Shown here piece by piece: positions 32,888-41,442 of a stretch of 49,225 bases of DNA. Origin of the DNA: Bacteroidota bacterium (GTDB lineage: Bacteria > Bacteroidota > Bacteroidia > NS11-12g > UBA955); contig JAQCBH010000015.1 in the NCBI GenBank assembly GCA_027621365.1, positions 1 to 49,225 of the forward strand, read 5' to 3'. The position numbers were made by a program, and so were the translations under genes. The notes under the pieces were generated by a model, which saw only the letters and a list, made by a program, of their open reading frames with translations, was not told the DNA's origin and ran no database searches. How positions within the stretch are numbered: position 1 is the first letter of the stretch; each line of letters starts with the position of its first letter.

Positions 32888-35617
32888 TTAAAATTTGTAT
32901 TTGAGTCCTAGAAATAGGTTGATGCCATATACATCGTGGCGAACATTCACCCATTTGCTTGCATCTAGATACGGGGCTTGTTCGGGGTTGAAAGTATTGG
33001 GTAGGTGTATGTCTGCCATCAAGGGGGTATTCAAGAGGTTGTTGATCTTGAAATACACTTTCCAGTTGGAGGCAATGGCTTGTTCGCCCGATACGTCCAA
33101 TTGGACAAAAGCCCTCTGCCATACATCGTTGTTTTTGTATGGGGATACGGAGATGATTCGGTTTCCGGTGTACACCATGGCCAGCTGCAAATCCGTTCCG
33201 GATTTTGGATTTTTATACAGCAGTGAAACGTTGGAAATGTGCCGGGATTGACCCTCCAAGGGTCGGGTTTGGTCTTCTTCTCTTTGGGTTAGGCTGCCGC
33301 TGCTATCTCTGAATTTGACGATTTTGGAGGTGGTAATTCTCGAATCTGTAAAAGTGTAAAACGCACGCACACCCCACTTGCCGAAATAACGGGAAAAGTC
33401 AAATTCAAGACCGCCGTTATAGGCCGTTCCAAAATTGTTGGGTTGAATGAATACTGTTTGGCCGGAAATGACCAAAGCTGATTCGATGGGGTTTTGGATG
33501 ACTTTGTAAAATAGACCTAACATGGCCTTGTTTAAGCCTCGATCGAAATACTCATAGCGCATATCCCAGTTTGAAGCTTGCGTGTGTTGCAAATTGGGAT
33601 TTCCTCTTTCGCGGTAGTCTTCTTCTTGTATGTCGTAAGGAATAACCTCGAAAAATCCTGGACGAGAAATGGACTTGAACCAAGAAGCGCGCCATTGACC
33701 ATAAAGTCCATTTTGTTTTTTGATGTGCACCGAAGGCAACAGATCGGCGTAATGCACTTCGCCAATTCGGCCTTTGACCGTTCTAGGGGCTTGGGTAACC
33801 CAGTAAAAATCGGTGACTTCATAACGGCTGCCGCTCAGAATTTGCCAAGATTTTCTTTTCCAAAGTACCTGAGCATACGCGGCATAAATATTCTCGGCTG
33901 ATTGGTAGTTCAAAGGATCGGTGGGAGTGCCTAGAGAGTTGAAGAGGGTCCAGGTGTGGTTGTACACAGAGCCGCTCCAGATTTGGCCAATGGGCAAAGA
34001 AGTCAGGGTGTAGGCATTGTACTCGTTCTGGCGGTCTTTCAAGCGCATCATTCCCCCAAACGAAACATCAGCACTTCCTTTAAACAGGCGAGTATTCCAA
34101 TGGTTGTTAAGGTACAGGGAGATGTCCTGGTCGCTGTTTGATACAAACCGTCGGGTATAATTGCGGTCAATTACAGGAGAATCGACCGTATAAGAGCCAT
34201 CGACTTCGCGACGTACTCCAGTCATGAGCATGATCTCGGCCATATCTGGATTTTTGTGAGTGGCCAGGCTGTACACCCAAGACCAATCCGTACTCCAGTT
34301 TTTGGACCACTGGTGTTCCCCTTGCAAGGTGGTGTTAAAAATGGTTTGAAACTTCTGTTGGCTGCGTTCGCGCAGTTCTACACGCCCTGTTCCTGGACCT
34401 TGGCCTCTGGCGATTTTCAATATGGTATCAACGCGATTGCGAGTTTGCTTGTCATAGAGGTGAACAAAAGCGCTGTATAGCTTCAAACTGTGTTTAGGCG
34501 TCAGCTGCCAATCCCACTTGGAATGCAAACCCAAACGCTCTTGTTGGGCCGAGTAATCGCGCAATTGCAGAATCTCGTAATATGGTGTATTGGTTTCTTG
34601 ATCTATGAAGGTCGAAAGAAACATGGAGTTGGAGCCTCGGTAGGTGTTTTGGTAGCTTAAAGCGACAATTCCGCCTACTTTTCCTCCGGCAAAGCGATTC
34701 CCCATCGAGGCCGAAAACAGTTGATTCAAGGGAGCCGTTTTATCGTAAAAGTCCAAGTTGGACAGTTGAAAGTCTTCGGTTTTTGCTAGATAGGAAGAAC
34801 CGTTGGCCGCGTGGGGGCTCAAGCGAGAAACGTCGGCACTGGAAAAATCACGGTAGGCTCTTTCTGTATACAAGGAGTTGTACCCCGTTCCAAGATTGAA
34901 CGAAAAGGTTTTTCGGGAGGGGGCATCTTTCATCTTCATATTGATGACCCCACCAACGGCATCTCCTTCCATACTGGGGGTTAGCGCTTTGGTAACTTCA
35001 AGTCGATCCAGCAATTCAGAGGGAAAAATGTCGAGAGGGACGTATCTGTTCTTGTTGTCAGGACTGGGAATTTTAATGCCGTTGACCAACGTGTAATTGT
35101 ATCGTTTGTCCATGCCTCGAACGATGGCATGCTGACCGTCACCGTTGGAATTGCGCTCCAATGAAACCCCGCTGACTCGCTGCAAAACATTCGCTACGGT
35201 CATGTCAGGTGATATATCAATCTCCTGAGAGGAGATGACACTGACGAGGTTTTGGGATGAGAATTCAGTGAAACGGGCACTGCCTTCTGTGTTTTCATTT
35301 GATTTCACCGAAATGGATATGGCATCCACCCGGTAATCATCGGGAAGAAGGGCAATGCGAAGGCCGGGGAGCAGGGTTCCAGAAAAGGATTGATAATGCT
35401 TGACAGTTGCTTGAAACCGGCTACCGCTAACATGGGGTTCAAACCGCACCATTCCGTCAAGCCCGGAGAACAATTGGAATGAATCACCCTCTATTTGAAC
35501 CGATTCTACGGGAAGTCTAGTCAAGGAATCAACGAAAGTCATGGATTGCCCATAAGCCCAGGTTAACTGGCTTAATGCTAGGGCCATCACAATGGCTTTT
35601 CTCCCATTTCGAAGCAT
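32888..35617 (-). CDS. TonB-dependent receptor
   Basis: 909 aa from ATG at 35617, chosen over the TTG at 35629. It has a signal peptide (MALALSQLTWAYGQ), a short N-terminal beta domain (about 30-100), a plug domain (SVISSQEIDIS, VANVLQRVSGVSLERN, HAIVRGMDKRYNYTLVNG, LEVTKALTPSMEGDAVGGVI) and a long beta-barrel ending GINLFLGLKYKF, with the terminal Phe typical of outer-membrane barrels. It imports a substrate across the outer membrane using TonB energy. Substrate is unknown; the PiT-like gene upstream and beta-helix lipoprotein downstream are the only clues. Confidence 0.92.
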   Translation of the reverse strand: MLRNGRKAIVMALALSQLTWAYGQSMTFVDSLTRLPVESVQIEGDSFQLFSGLDGMVRFEPHVSGSRFQATVKHYQSFSGTLLPGLRIALLPDDYRVDAISISVKSNENTEGSARFTEFSSQNLVSVISSQEIDISPDMTVANVLQRVSGVSLERNSNGDGQHAIVRGMDKRYNYTLVNGIKIPSPDNKNRYVPLDIFPSELLDRLEVTKALTPSMEGDAVGGVINMKMKDAPSRKTFSFNLGTGYNSLYTERAYRDFSSADVSRLSPHAANGSSYLAKTEDFQLSNLDFYDKTAPLNQLFSASMGNRFAGGKVGGIVALSYQNTYRGSNSMFLSTFIDQETNTPYYEILQLRDYSAQQERLGLHSKWDWQLTPKHSLKLYSAFVHLYDKQTRNRVDTILKIARGQGPGTGRVELRERSQQKFQTIFNTTLQGEHQWSKNWSTDWSWVYSLATHKNPDMAEIMLMTGVRREVDGSYTVDSPVIDRNYTRRFVSNSDQDISLYLNNHWNTRLFKGSADVSFGGMMRLKDRQNEYNAYTLTSLPIGQIWSGSVYNHTWTLFNSLGTPTDPLNYQSAENIYAAYAQVLWKRKSWQILSGSRYEVTDFYWVTQAPRTVKGRIGEVHYADLLPSVHIKKQNGLYGQWRASWFKSISRPGFFEVIPYDIQEEDYRERGNPNLQHTQASNWDMRYEYFDRGLNKAMLGLFYKVIQNPIESALVISGQTVFIQPNNFGTAYNGGLEFDFSRYFGKWGVRAFYTFTDSRITTSKIVKFRDSSGSLTQREEDQTRPLEGQSRHISNVSLLYKNPKSGTDLQLAMVYTGNRIISVSPYKNNDVWQRAFVQLDVSGEQAIASNWKVYFKINNLLNTPLMADIHLPNTFNPEQAPYLDASKWVNVRHDVYGINLFLGLKYKF

Positions 35618-35621
35618 GGCA

Positions 35622-35649
35622 CAAATCAAACAGGCTCATGCAATCGCAA
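35622..35649 (-). promoter_or_regulatory. Leaderless promoter of the TonB receptor gene
   Basis: On the minus strand TTG (35649-35647), 17 bases, then TTGATTTG (35629-35622), one mismatch from TAnnTTTG, and 4 bases to the ATG. Confidence 0.45.
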
Positions 35650-35735
35650 TTTTTCGTTCGTGTTAAGAAGAGGTAACCATCGTACTGCTTCTTTTTCGAT
35701 ATCGTTATGGAATGATTAATCAGACGTTGTGGAGA

Positions 35736-36671
35736 TCATTTCAACAGGTTCACCAAGTAAGCCACCAAAACAGAAATAAACATGCCCAAAACCAGTTTCA
35801 TGAAGTCCTGGCGAACAATAGGAAATACCGATTTTACATCGCGTTTTTGCAGGGATGTAGCAATGGCCAATTCCCGCCCGCTGAGCAAGCCAATGAAGAC
35901 CCAAGTGGTGGACATGGGAATGCTGTTCCATTCCTTGAAAACTATGAGAATGGAGGCAAAAAACAGATCAATGAGGGTGGCAGATCGAACGTATTGGGTT
36001 CCGGTTTTATTGATCACTACCTTTTGGATGCTTCCCCCATTTTCAGAGAAAATGAAAAAGATAGCGGCTGTAAAAAAGACACAGGTGAATAACAAGAGCT
36101 GGGCAGAAATGGAGCGGGGAAAGAATACGGCTATGTTGGCCAAATCGTGGCTCAGCCAGCTCCACCATAAGAAAGCCGTGCTGCACCATTGCGCTATGCG
36201 CCATTTGGATTCGTTCTGTGCTTTTACATTTTGCTGCTCGTCGATGATTTGACTTAGTCCAATCCATGTCAAGTAGGCCAAGAAGGCAGACAAACCGTAG
36301 CCTACTACTGATTTTACCACCATGTCCTGAAATACTTCTTGGTTGGCGAAAGTCGATAGGATGAGAAAGGAAGTGGAAACGGGCACGGACAAACGAGTGA
36401 GAATGATCAAGGCTAATGGTGCCAAGCCATAAGCCCATGTGATGGGTTGGTAAGGAATCTTTTCCAATCGCCCGAAGGAGATGTCTCCATTGTAGGTATA
36501 CCATCCGCTGGTCAATGTCAGAATCAAACCTAAAGAGGCAAAAGTGGCCAACCAATACCATTTGATGTTTTTGTTGGAGACCATCCACGTACCGAGAGTT
36601 TGAATGGAATCATTGGCTATGACGGCGTAGGCCGATAAGAAAAAAAACAGGACCGCCAACCAATTTTCCAT
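35736..36671 (-). CDS. PiT/SLC20-like permease (inorganic phosphate transporter family), divergent
   Basis: 311 aa with about nine transmembrane segments in two similar halves. The PiT signatures appear twice in altered form: VIANDSIQTLGTWM near residue 17 (compare GANDxANxxGT) with VPVSTSF later, and SHDLANIAVFFP near 173 with IPMSTTWVFIG. These motifs bind phosphate and Na/H in the family. At 311 aa it is short for PiT proteins (often 330-500 aa), so it is a compact member or relative. It is transcribed toward the TonB receptor, with 118 bp between them. A CAGCTTTG box lies 8 bases before the ATG. Confidence 0.65.
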   Translation of the reverse strand: MENWLAVLFFFLSAYAVIANDSIQTLGTWMVSNKNIKWYWLATFASLGLILTLTSGWYTYNGDISFGRLEKIPYQPITWAYGLAPLALIILTRLSVPVSTSFLILSTFANQEVFQDMVVKSVVGYGLSAFLAYLTWIGLSQIIDEQQNVKAQNESKWRIAQWCSTAFLWWSWLSHDLANIAVFFPRSISAQLLLFTCVFFTAAIFFIFSENGGSIQKVVINKTGTQYVRSATLIDLFFASILIVFKEWNSIPMSTTWVFIGLLSGRELAIATSLQKRDVKSVFPIVRQDFMKLVLGMFISVLVAYLVNLLK

Positions 36672-36721
36672 ATTGGCGTCAAAGCTGCTTTCGGAATGTG
36701 TCGGCAGTATTACGGAACGAT

Positions 36722-36748
36722 AAAAAAACCCCGACCAAGGCCGGGGTT
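36722..36748 (-). terminator. pdhB intrinsic terminator
   Basis: A 7-bp stem (AACCCCG at 36727-36733, CGGGGTT at 36742-36748), read on the minus strand, ends in seven Ts. It lies 20 bases past the pdhB stop. Confidence 0.85.
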
Positions 36749-36767
36749 CTCATCAAAGTTTTACGGT

Positions 36768-37745
36768 TTAACGGTACATCACCTGCTTGACAGCGGCGCT
36801 GATGCGCTCCACGTTGGGAAGGAATTCTTCCACGAAGGTGGGGGCATAAGGCAGGGGAGTATCGGCGGTGGTCACGCGCTGAATGGGGGCATCCAAGTAA
36901 TCGAAGGCACGGCGCTGAACGGTGTAACCCAATTCAGAGCTGATGCTGGCCAAAGGCCAAGCCTCTTCGACGATGACCAGGCGATTGGTTTTCTTCACCG
37001 AGTTAATCACAGTGTCGTAATCCAAGGGGCGAATGGTGCGCAAGTCGATCAATTCCACGCTGATACCGTCGGCTTCCAAAGCGGCAACGGCGTCGTGGCA
37101 ACGCAGCATCATTTTGCCGAACGAAACCAAGGTCACGTCGCTTCCACTCTTTACTACGTCGGCTTTGCCGATTTCGATCAAGTATTCTTCTTCGGGCACT
37201 TCGCCTTTGAAACCGTACATCTGCTCCGACTCCATGAAGATGACGGGGTTTTCGTCGCGAATGGCCGACTTCAACAATCCTTTGGCGTCTTTGGGGTTAG
37301 AAGGCACGATGACTTTCAAACCGGGGGTATTGGCGTACCAAGAATCGAAGGCTTGTGAGTGCTGCTGACCCAATTGACCCGCAGAAGCGGTAGGTCCACG
37401 AAACACCATGGGGGCAGTGAACTGACCATCGCTCATGGAATTGATCTTGGCGGCTGAATTGATCACTTGGTCAATGGCCACCAAGGAGAAGTTGAAGGTC
37501 ATGAATTCGCAAATGGGGCGCAAACCGTTCATGGCCGCTCCTACAGCGATACCGGCGAAGCCGAGCTCAGCAATAGGGGTGTCGATGACGCGTTTTTCAC
37601 CGAATTCGTCCAACATGCCTTGGCTGACTTTGTAGGCGCCGTTGTATTCAGCAACCTCTTCTCCAAGTAAGAACACGTGCTCGTCTCGGCGCATCTCTTC
37701 TTGCATGGCTTCACGGAGTGCTTCGCGGAATTGTATTTCTCTCAT
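36768..37745 (-). CDS. pdhB: Pyruvate dehydrogenase E1 component, beta subunit
   Basis: 325 aa from ATG at 37745. It forms the E1 heterotetramer with the alpha subunit in the pyruvate dehydrogenase complex. Family landmarks: REALREAMQEEMRRDEHVFLLGEEV at the start, with the TPP-contacting Glu in GEEVAEYNGAYKVSQG, DTPIAELGFAGIAVGAAM, MVFRGP and VIVPSNPKDAKGLL; the end is NVERISAAVKQVMYR. E1 alpha is not adjacent, which is common in this phylum. A well-formed promoter and terminator make it a single-gene unit. Confidence 0.93.
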   Translation of the reverse strand: MREIQFREALREAMQEEMRRDEHVFLLGEEVAEYNGAYKVSQGMLDEFGEKRVIDTPIAELGFAGIAVGAAMNGLRPICEFMTFNFSLVAIDQVINSAAKINSMSDGQFTAPMVFRGPTASAGQLGQQHSQAFDSWYANTPGLKVIVPSNPKDAKGLLKSAIRDENPVIFMESEQMYGFKGEVPEEEYLIEIGKADVVKSGSDVTLVSFGKMMLRCHDAVAALEADGISVELIDLRTIRPLDYDTVINSVKKTNRLVIVEEAWPLASISSELGYTVQRRAFDYLDAPIQRVTTADTPLPYAPTFVEEFLPNVERISAAVKQVMYR

Positions 37746-37763
37746 GGGTTGGGAAATGGAACG

Positions 37764-37795
37764 CAAAATTAGGGTATGAAGAGGGCAGTGCCAAA
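37764..37795 (-). promoter_or_regulatory. pdhB promoter, best in the window
   Basis: On the minus strand TTTG (37795-37792), 20 bases, then TAATTTTG (37771-37764), matching the Bacteroidota consensus at both elements. The ATG is 18 bases after the box. Confidence 0.7.
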
Positions 37796-37808
37796 GGTCC
37801 TGTTGAAC

Positions 37809-38381
37809 TTAGGCCTCCAAACGCTTGCTCATGAGGCTTTCTACCTTGCCATAGAGCTCTCTTGGCCCCATTTTTCTCCATTCGATATCGTCCAGTTCCC
37901 CGCCAAAATTCAGGTAGTAGTCAACGCCCGCTGAGCGCATCTCGTCCATCACATGGTCGCGGAAGTTGACTAGCGCGATCCATCCGGCTAGATCCACATC
38001 TTGGAACCACTCTTCGTAGTAAGAGTCATCGCTGGAGTGAAAGTTCAATACATTCTCACCGATGATCACAAAACGCCTGATGCCCTCTTCCATGAGTTTC
38101 TCGAGCACCTCGCGTTTGAGGGTCATGATGTCATTGTACAAGGCGTCGTTCCACTCTCCAATGAATTCCAAAATGGCATAGCCGTCTTGGTAATCGGCGA
38201 ACAAGACTTTCAGGTACAAGGTGTTGGAGCCGAAGTGATCCCACTGGGGGTGAATCAGGTAGTTGTATACCGTGTGCTCGAAGTAAAATTCGCTGTATTC
38301 GCGCTCAAAAAAGGGCGAACGGGGATCTTCACAAGCCGAATAGAAGCCCAACCAGGCGAAATGCGGTTCGATGTCGTGCAC
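37809..38381 (-). CDS. Conserved Bacteroidota protein of unknown function
   Basis: 190 aa from GTG at 38381 (MHDIEPHFAWLGFYSACEDP). The ATG 24 codons upstream (38453) is rejected: a perfect -7 box TAATTTTG lies 5 bases before the GTG, and family members begin near this point. Features: FEREYSEFYFEHTVYNYLIH, HPQWDHFGSNTLYLK, DGYAILEFIGEWND and FVIIGENVLNFHSSDDSYYEEWF. It looks like a soluble cytoplasmic alpha/beta protein. No function is established. It is divergent from the flippase gene, with 92 bp between starts. Confidence 0.75.
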   Translation of the reverse strand: MHDIEPHFAWLGFYSACEDPRSPFFEREYSEFYFEHTVYNYLIHPQWDHFGSNTLYLKVLFADYQDGYAILEFIGEWNDALYNDIMTLKREVLEKLMEEGIRRFVIIGENVLNFHSSDDSYYEEWFQDVDLAGWIALVNFRDHVMDEMRSAGVDYYLNFGGELDDIEWRKMGPRELYGKVESLMSKRLEA

Positions 38382-38386
38382 GTTTG

Positions 38387-38394
38387 CAAAATTA
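38387..38394 (-). promoter_or_regulatory. Leaderless -7 box fixing a GTG start
   Basis: TAATTTTG on the minus strand (38394-38387), perfect match, ends 5 bases before the GTG at 38381. No clear -33 TTG is seen. Confidence 0.55.
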
Positions 38395-38459
38395 GGGCCT
38401 AGTCCCGGGGCCACGCTGCGACTTGTTGAGATTTTCCCCGCGATTTTCGCCACGGGAAT

Positions 38460-38467
38460 TACCTTCG
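38460..38467 (+). promoter_or_regulatory. -7 box of the flippase gene
   Basis: TACCTTCG is one mismatch from TAnnTTTG and ends 6 bases before the ATG at 38474. Confidence 0.45.
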
Positions 38468-38473
38468 CTAGGC

Positions 38474-39799
38474 ATGTCCCGCAGTTTTGTCAAAAATCTA
38501 TTGTGGTTGCAGGTCTTGAATTGGGCTGTAAAACCCCTGTGGATACTGCTCATCGAGCGGGAAGTGCAACTTCGATTGGGCGATGCCTGGTACGGTCAGT
38601 ACTACGTGTTGTTCAATGCAGCCCTCTTATTTGCCGTTGTCTTAGACGCGGGTTTGGCCAATTACACGGCTCGTGAAATTGCTTCCAAAAACGCCTGGAG
38701 CCGGCCTCTTCGCCTGTTTGGATTGCGCTTGGGATTGGGAGCGGTGTATGCCCTTTTGGTCTTGAGTTTGGGTCTCTGGCAGGGCTTGCCCCTGGGACTG
38801 TTGCTGTGGGTGGCCGGCAACCAAATCATGGCCTCGACCGTGCTCTTGCTAAGGGCGGTTTTGCAGGGCCAACACCGCTTCAAAGCCGATGCCATTTTGA
38901 GCATCAGCGATCGATTGATGGCCCTGATAGCTTGTTCCTATTTCCTCTGGTCGGGCATCTTTGAATTTTCCGCCCTCTCGGGCTTGCAGTACTTCGTCGC
39001 GTCTCAAAGCATCGGATATGCGGCCTCGCTAGCGCTCGGCCTCAGCCTCGTCCTCTCACGCCAGCCCGCCCTGGAAGACAGCGTCGATCACCAATCTTGG
39101 CTTTCTTGGCTGGGTTCCTTCAAGTGGTACTCGCTAATGGCCCTGTTGATGACCTTGTATACTCGTCTAGATGTCTTACTCTTGAATGCTTGGTCCCGAG
39201 TGGGCTTGGCCGTGCCAGCCTCAGGGAATTTGGAAGAGGCACCCATTCGCGATGCTTCGGCCGCTTACGAGCAAGCGGGAATCTATGCCCAGAGCTTTCG
39301 CCTGTTGGATGCGGCACTGATTTTCACCACCCTCCTGTCTACCCAATTGCTCTCCTTGTTTGCCAAGCGCATGGCCAACAAAGAGTCTTCTGATGATCTC
39401 TTGAAGTGGAGCACCCGTGGCATATTGGCGGCCGGTATTTTGGGTGCTAGCATAGCCTGGATGGCCGGCGAAGAAGTCTTGAATCGCCTGTACCCGGGCT
39501 TGTACGGTTCAGCGGCTGAACTCCATAATGCCTCGGTGGTGTTTGGCCTATTGATGAGCTCCTTCCTGCCCATGGCTCTGGTGCATGTTTACGGAACCTA
39601 TGTCACCGCTGCCGGTGAGCTAAAGTGGTTGAGCGGCCTATCGGCCGCAGGTTTGCTGCTGAATCTGGCACTAAATTGGTATTACATACCCTTGGTCGGC
39701 GCCGCAGGCGCCGCCCTTAGCTGTCTCGCCACCCAGGCTTTCTTTGCCTTGGGCTGCTGGTACAAGAGTCGTCAGTTGCGGGGGTTGTCGGTGCTTTAA
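38474..39799 (+). CDS. Polysaccharide flippase-like protein (Wzx/MATE superfamily)
   Basis: 441 aa from ATG at 38474 (MSRSFVKNLLWLQVLNW), with about 12 transmembrane helices, typical of lipid-linked oligosaccharide flippases in the MOP superfamily. The second helix pair contains YGQYYVLFNAALLFAVVLDA and ANYTAREIA, hallmarks of Wzx-like proteins. The last part, ATQAFFALGCWYKSRQLRGL, is duplicated 1.4 kb downstream as a fragment (41214-41285), so this gene's 3' end marks one edge of a tandem duplication. The substrate is unknown. Confidence 0.82.
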   Translation: MSRSFVKNLLWLQVLNWAVKPLWILLIEREVQLRLGDAWYGQYYVLFNAALLFAVVLDAGLANYTAREIASKNAWSRPLRLFGLRLGLGAVYALLVLSLGLWQGLPLGLLLWVAGNQIMASTVLLLRAVLQGQHRFKADAILSISDRLMALIACSYFLWSGIFEFSALSGLQYFVASQSIGYAASLALGLSLVLSRQPALEDSVDHQSWLSWLGSFKWYSLMALLMTLYTRLDVLLLNAWSRVGLAVPASGNLEEAPIRDASAAYEQAGIYAQSFRLLDAALIFTTLLSTQLLSLFAKRMANKESSDDLLKWSTRGILAAGILGASIAWMAGEEVLNRLYPGLYGSAAELHNASVVFGLLMSSFLPMALVHVYGTYVTAAGELKWLSGLSAAGLLLNLALNWYYIPLVGAAGAALSCLATQAFFALGCWYKSRQLRGLSVL

Positions 39800-39824
39800 T
39801 TGCCCGTTGGTGGTCAACTGAGAG

Positions 39825-39844
39825 CTTTGATTCTAGGGTGAATC
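39825..39844 (+). repeat. Partial copy of the border element
   Basis: CTTTGATTCTAGGGTGAATC resembles the 3' end of the repeat at 47842-47865 with the internal TGGCGG missing. It lies 25 bases past the flippase stop. Short and imperfect, so suggestive only. Confidence 0.3.
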
Positions 39845-39917
39845 GATGATTTCTCTGCTTCTTAATAATTATGAAGTTTACAAAACTGATTGGCATTAGG
39901 AATGTTAACTCATTGAT

Positions 39918-40754
39918 ATGATATTTTCTAGTGAAACTAAAAATAGGCTTGAAGTGGGGTTTACCTACGCGGGAATTATTCTTTTTGTTGTTCACTGTTT
40001 GATCATTCAATTCATTGATTTCGGATTCATACCGACCGAAGCCTTACCAAAAAACTTATTTGGAAGTCCATTCGCCTCTTTGTTTACGCCTTTCAGTATT
40101 CTGTTGATCTATGAGGTGTATCTCTTGATTTATTATCTCAGGGAGAGTTATACAAAGTCTGTTTCTAAGCAAATAGAAATCATGGCTTTGATCTTATTGC
40201 GGAACAGCTTTAAAGACATAGATAAGTTGATGCAGGGTCATACGCAACTGTTTCAGAGTGAATTGATCAAAGATGTTACAGGCTTCATTGCTTTGTTGGT
40301 TTTGCTATGGGCCTTCTACCATTTGGATAAAAACCGCAAGGGTATTAAGTACTCTCTCAGTCCAAATTTTGTTCTTCTCAAACAACGCATCTCAGTCGCT
40401 TTGTTTTGGATATTCATGGCTTTGTCTATCTATTCTATTGGGCACTGGGTGATGGGTTTGGCTCAATTTCAGTCCCATGGTATGCAGCAAGATCCGTCTC
40501 ACATTTTTTACTCGGAGTTTTTCACCTTGCTCACCTTTGTGGATGTTGTTCTGTTGCTCAGCAGTGCCAAGAATCTGAGCAACACCATTTTGGTGATTCG
40601 AAATTCAGGCTATGTCTTATCAACCTTGCTCATGCGTATATCTTTTAGTTTGGTGGGTTGGGAACGCATCGGAGCAGTAGTTATAGGGGCGGGTTTGGCT
40701 GTTTTCATGTTGTGGATCAGTGAGAAAGATGCTTTTAGATCCAAGGGTGTGTAG
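39918..40754 (+). CDS. Hypothetical multi-helix membrane protein
   Basis: 278 aa with about seven predicted transmembrane segments (FTYAGIILFVVHCLIIQF, LFTPFSILLIYEVYLLIYYL, FIALLVLLWAFYHL, ISVALFWIFMALSIYSIGHW and others) and a cytoplasmic loop with basic and acidic residues. I recognise no family. It is more AT-rich than the flippase gene before it and lies between the duplicated flippase end and the first copy of the 70-aa gene, so it is the cargo of the first duplication unit. A stem-loop follows its stop. Confidence 0.6.
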   Translation: MIFSSETKNRLEVGFTYAGIILFVVHCLIIQFIDFGFIPTEALPKNLFGSPFASLFTPFSILLIYEVYLLIYYLRESYTKSVSKQIEIMALILLRNSFKDIDKLMQGHTQLFQSELIKDVTGFIALLVLLWAFYHLDKNRKGIKYSLSPNFVLLKQRISVALFWIFMALSIYSIGHWVMGLAQFQSHGMQQDPSHIFYSEFFTLLTFVDVVLLLSSAKNLSNTILVIRNSGYVLSTLLMRISFSLVGWERIGAVVIGAGLAVFMLWISEKDAFRSKGV

Positions 40755-40777
40755 TGCCGAGCCATTCGATGAAATGG

Positions 40778-40800
40778 GTTCAGCCTATAACGTGCTGAAC
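40778..40800. repeat. TTCAG/CTGAA stem-loop 1
   Basis: A perfect 7-bp inverted repeat (GTTCAGC at 40778-40784, GCTGAAC at 40794-40800) with a 9-base loop. It shares its GTTCAG/CTGAAC arms with stem-loops at 41443 and 47670. No U-tract follows, so it is not a standard terminator. Confidence 0.5.
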
Positions 40801-40848
40801 GATCCTATGTTGGAATCCCGACGGCATGGACAGGACGTCATAGAATAG

Positions 40849-40856
40849 TACCTTTG
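40849..40856 (+). promoter_or_regulatory. -7 box of 70-aa gene, copy 1
   Basis: TACCTTTG, perfect match, 6 bases before the ATG at 40863. The upstream sequence differs from that of copy 2. Confidence 0.6.
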
Positions 40857-40862
40857 AAGTCT

Positions 40863-41075
40863 ATGTCTGCCACCCCCAAACGCTGGAAAATGATGATCAT
40901 CGCTTGGTTGTTTGTCTACCCCGTGATCAACGTTTTATTCATGCTCTTGATGCCGTTGATGGCCGAGCAAAATCAATGGGTGAAGACTTTGGTTTTGACC
41001 TTGATATTGATACCCTTGATGGGTGTAGTACTCCCTCGCTTGCACCAGCGTTTTTGGAGCTGGATCGTGAAGTAA
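40863..41075 (+). CDS. 70-aa two-helix membrane protein, copy 1
   Basis: Starts MSATPKRWKMMIIAWLF. Two transmembrane helices (about 11-31 and 41-58) lie between basic ends. The pattern WKMxxIxWLxxYPxxxxLF...LxTLxLTxxLxPLM...LP resembles the C-terminal membrane part of some antibiotic-biosynthesis-monooxygenase (ABM)-type proteins, without the enzyme domain. It differs from copy 2 (49001) at 11 of about 225 bases and only 3 residues (A15T, N40Y, I52V approximately), mostly at silent sites, which suggests both are kept under selection. I keep the start at 40863, not the alternative 9 bases earlier, because of the promoter. Confidence 0.7.
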   Translation: MSATPKRWKMMIIAWLFVYPVINVLFMLLMPLMAEQNQWVKTLVLTLILIPLMGVVLPRLHQRFWSWIVK

Positions 41076-41078
41076 GCC

Positions 41079-41216
41079 TTAGCCGTACAAGGGAAAGGCC
41101 TGCATAAAGGCGTTCACTTCCTTCTTGATGCTTTCCAAGTTGGACTCGTTTTCGGGGTCCATCAAGGCGCGGTCAATGAAGTCGGCAATTTGCTCCATGT
41201 GCTCTTCTTTCATGCC
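41079..41216 (-). pseudogene. 3' fragment of glyA (serine hydroxymethyltransferase)
   Basis: On the minus strand the codons read GMKEEHMEQIADFIDRALMD and on to NAFMQAFPLYG and a stop. This is the last 45 residues of SHMT, where KEEDM..I...ID..L and a terminal PLF/PLY are typical of Bacteroidota GlyA. Upstream the homology stops abruptly at about 41214, where a copy of the flippase 3' end begins on the other strand. Copy 2 of the 70-aa gene at the right edge is followed by the same bases, so the intact glyA is expected just outside the window. Confidence 0.75.
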
Positions 41217-41285
41217 ACCCAAGCTTTCTTTGCTTTGGGCTGCTGGTACAAGAGTCAGCAGTTGCGGGGATTGAAACGGTTGTGA
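41214..41285 (+). pseudogene. Duplicated 3' end of the flippase gene
   Basis: 24 codons including a stop that read ATQAFFALGCWYKSQQLRGL then KRL and TGA, against ATQAFFALGCWYKSRQLRGL then SVL and TAA in the intact gene at 39728-39799. The first 60 bases differ at 5 positions, and similarity carries a few bases past the stop. The reading frame is intact, but there is no start, so this is a fragment. Together with the glyA fragment it marks the novel joint of a tandem duplication. Confidence 0.85.
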
Positions 41286-41442
41286 ATGCATGTTGGTTTC
41301 TTAGTACCTATCGATCAAACTTTAGATTGGTAGCCAAAGTTTAATTCAATTCTCTGAATAATGCCAGTCGATTGCCTTTCACGTCATTGTTAATTAGCTA
41401 TCTGTAGAGTGGAAGTTGTAAGATGACATATTTCAAAGTGTT

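Noticed and set aside
32877-33122. N-terminal extension of the beta-helix lipoprotein
   Set aside because: It would overlap the end of the TonB receptor gene; the lipoprotein signal starts at ATG 32876.
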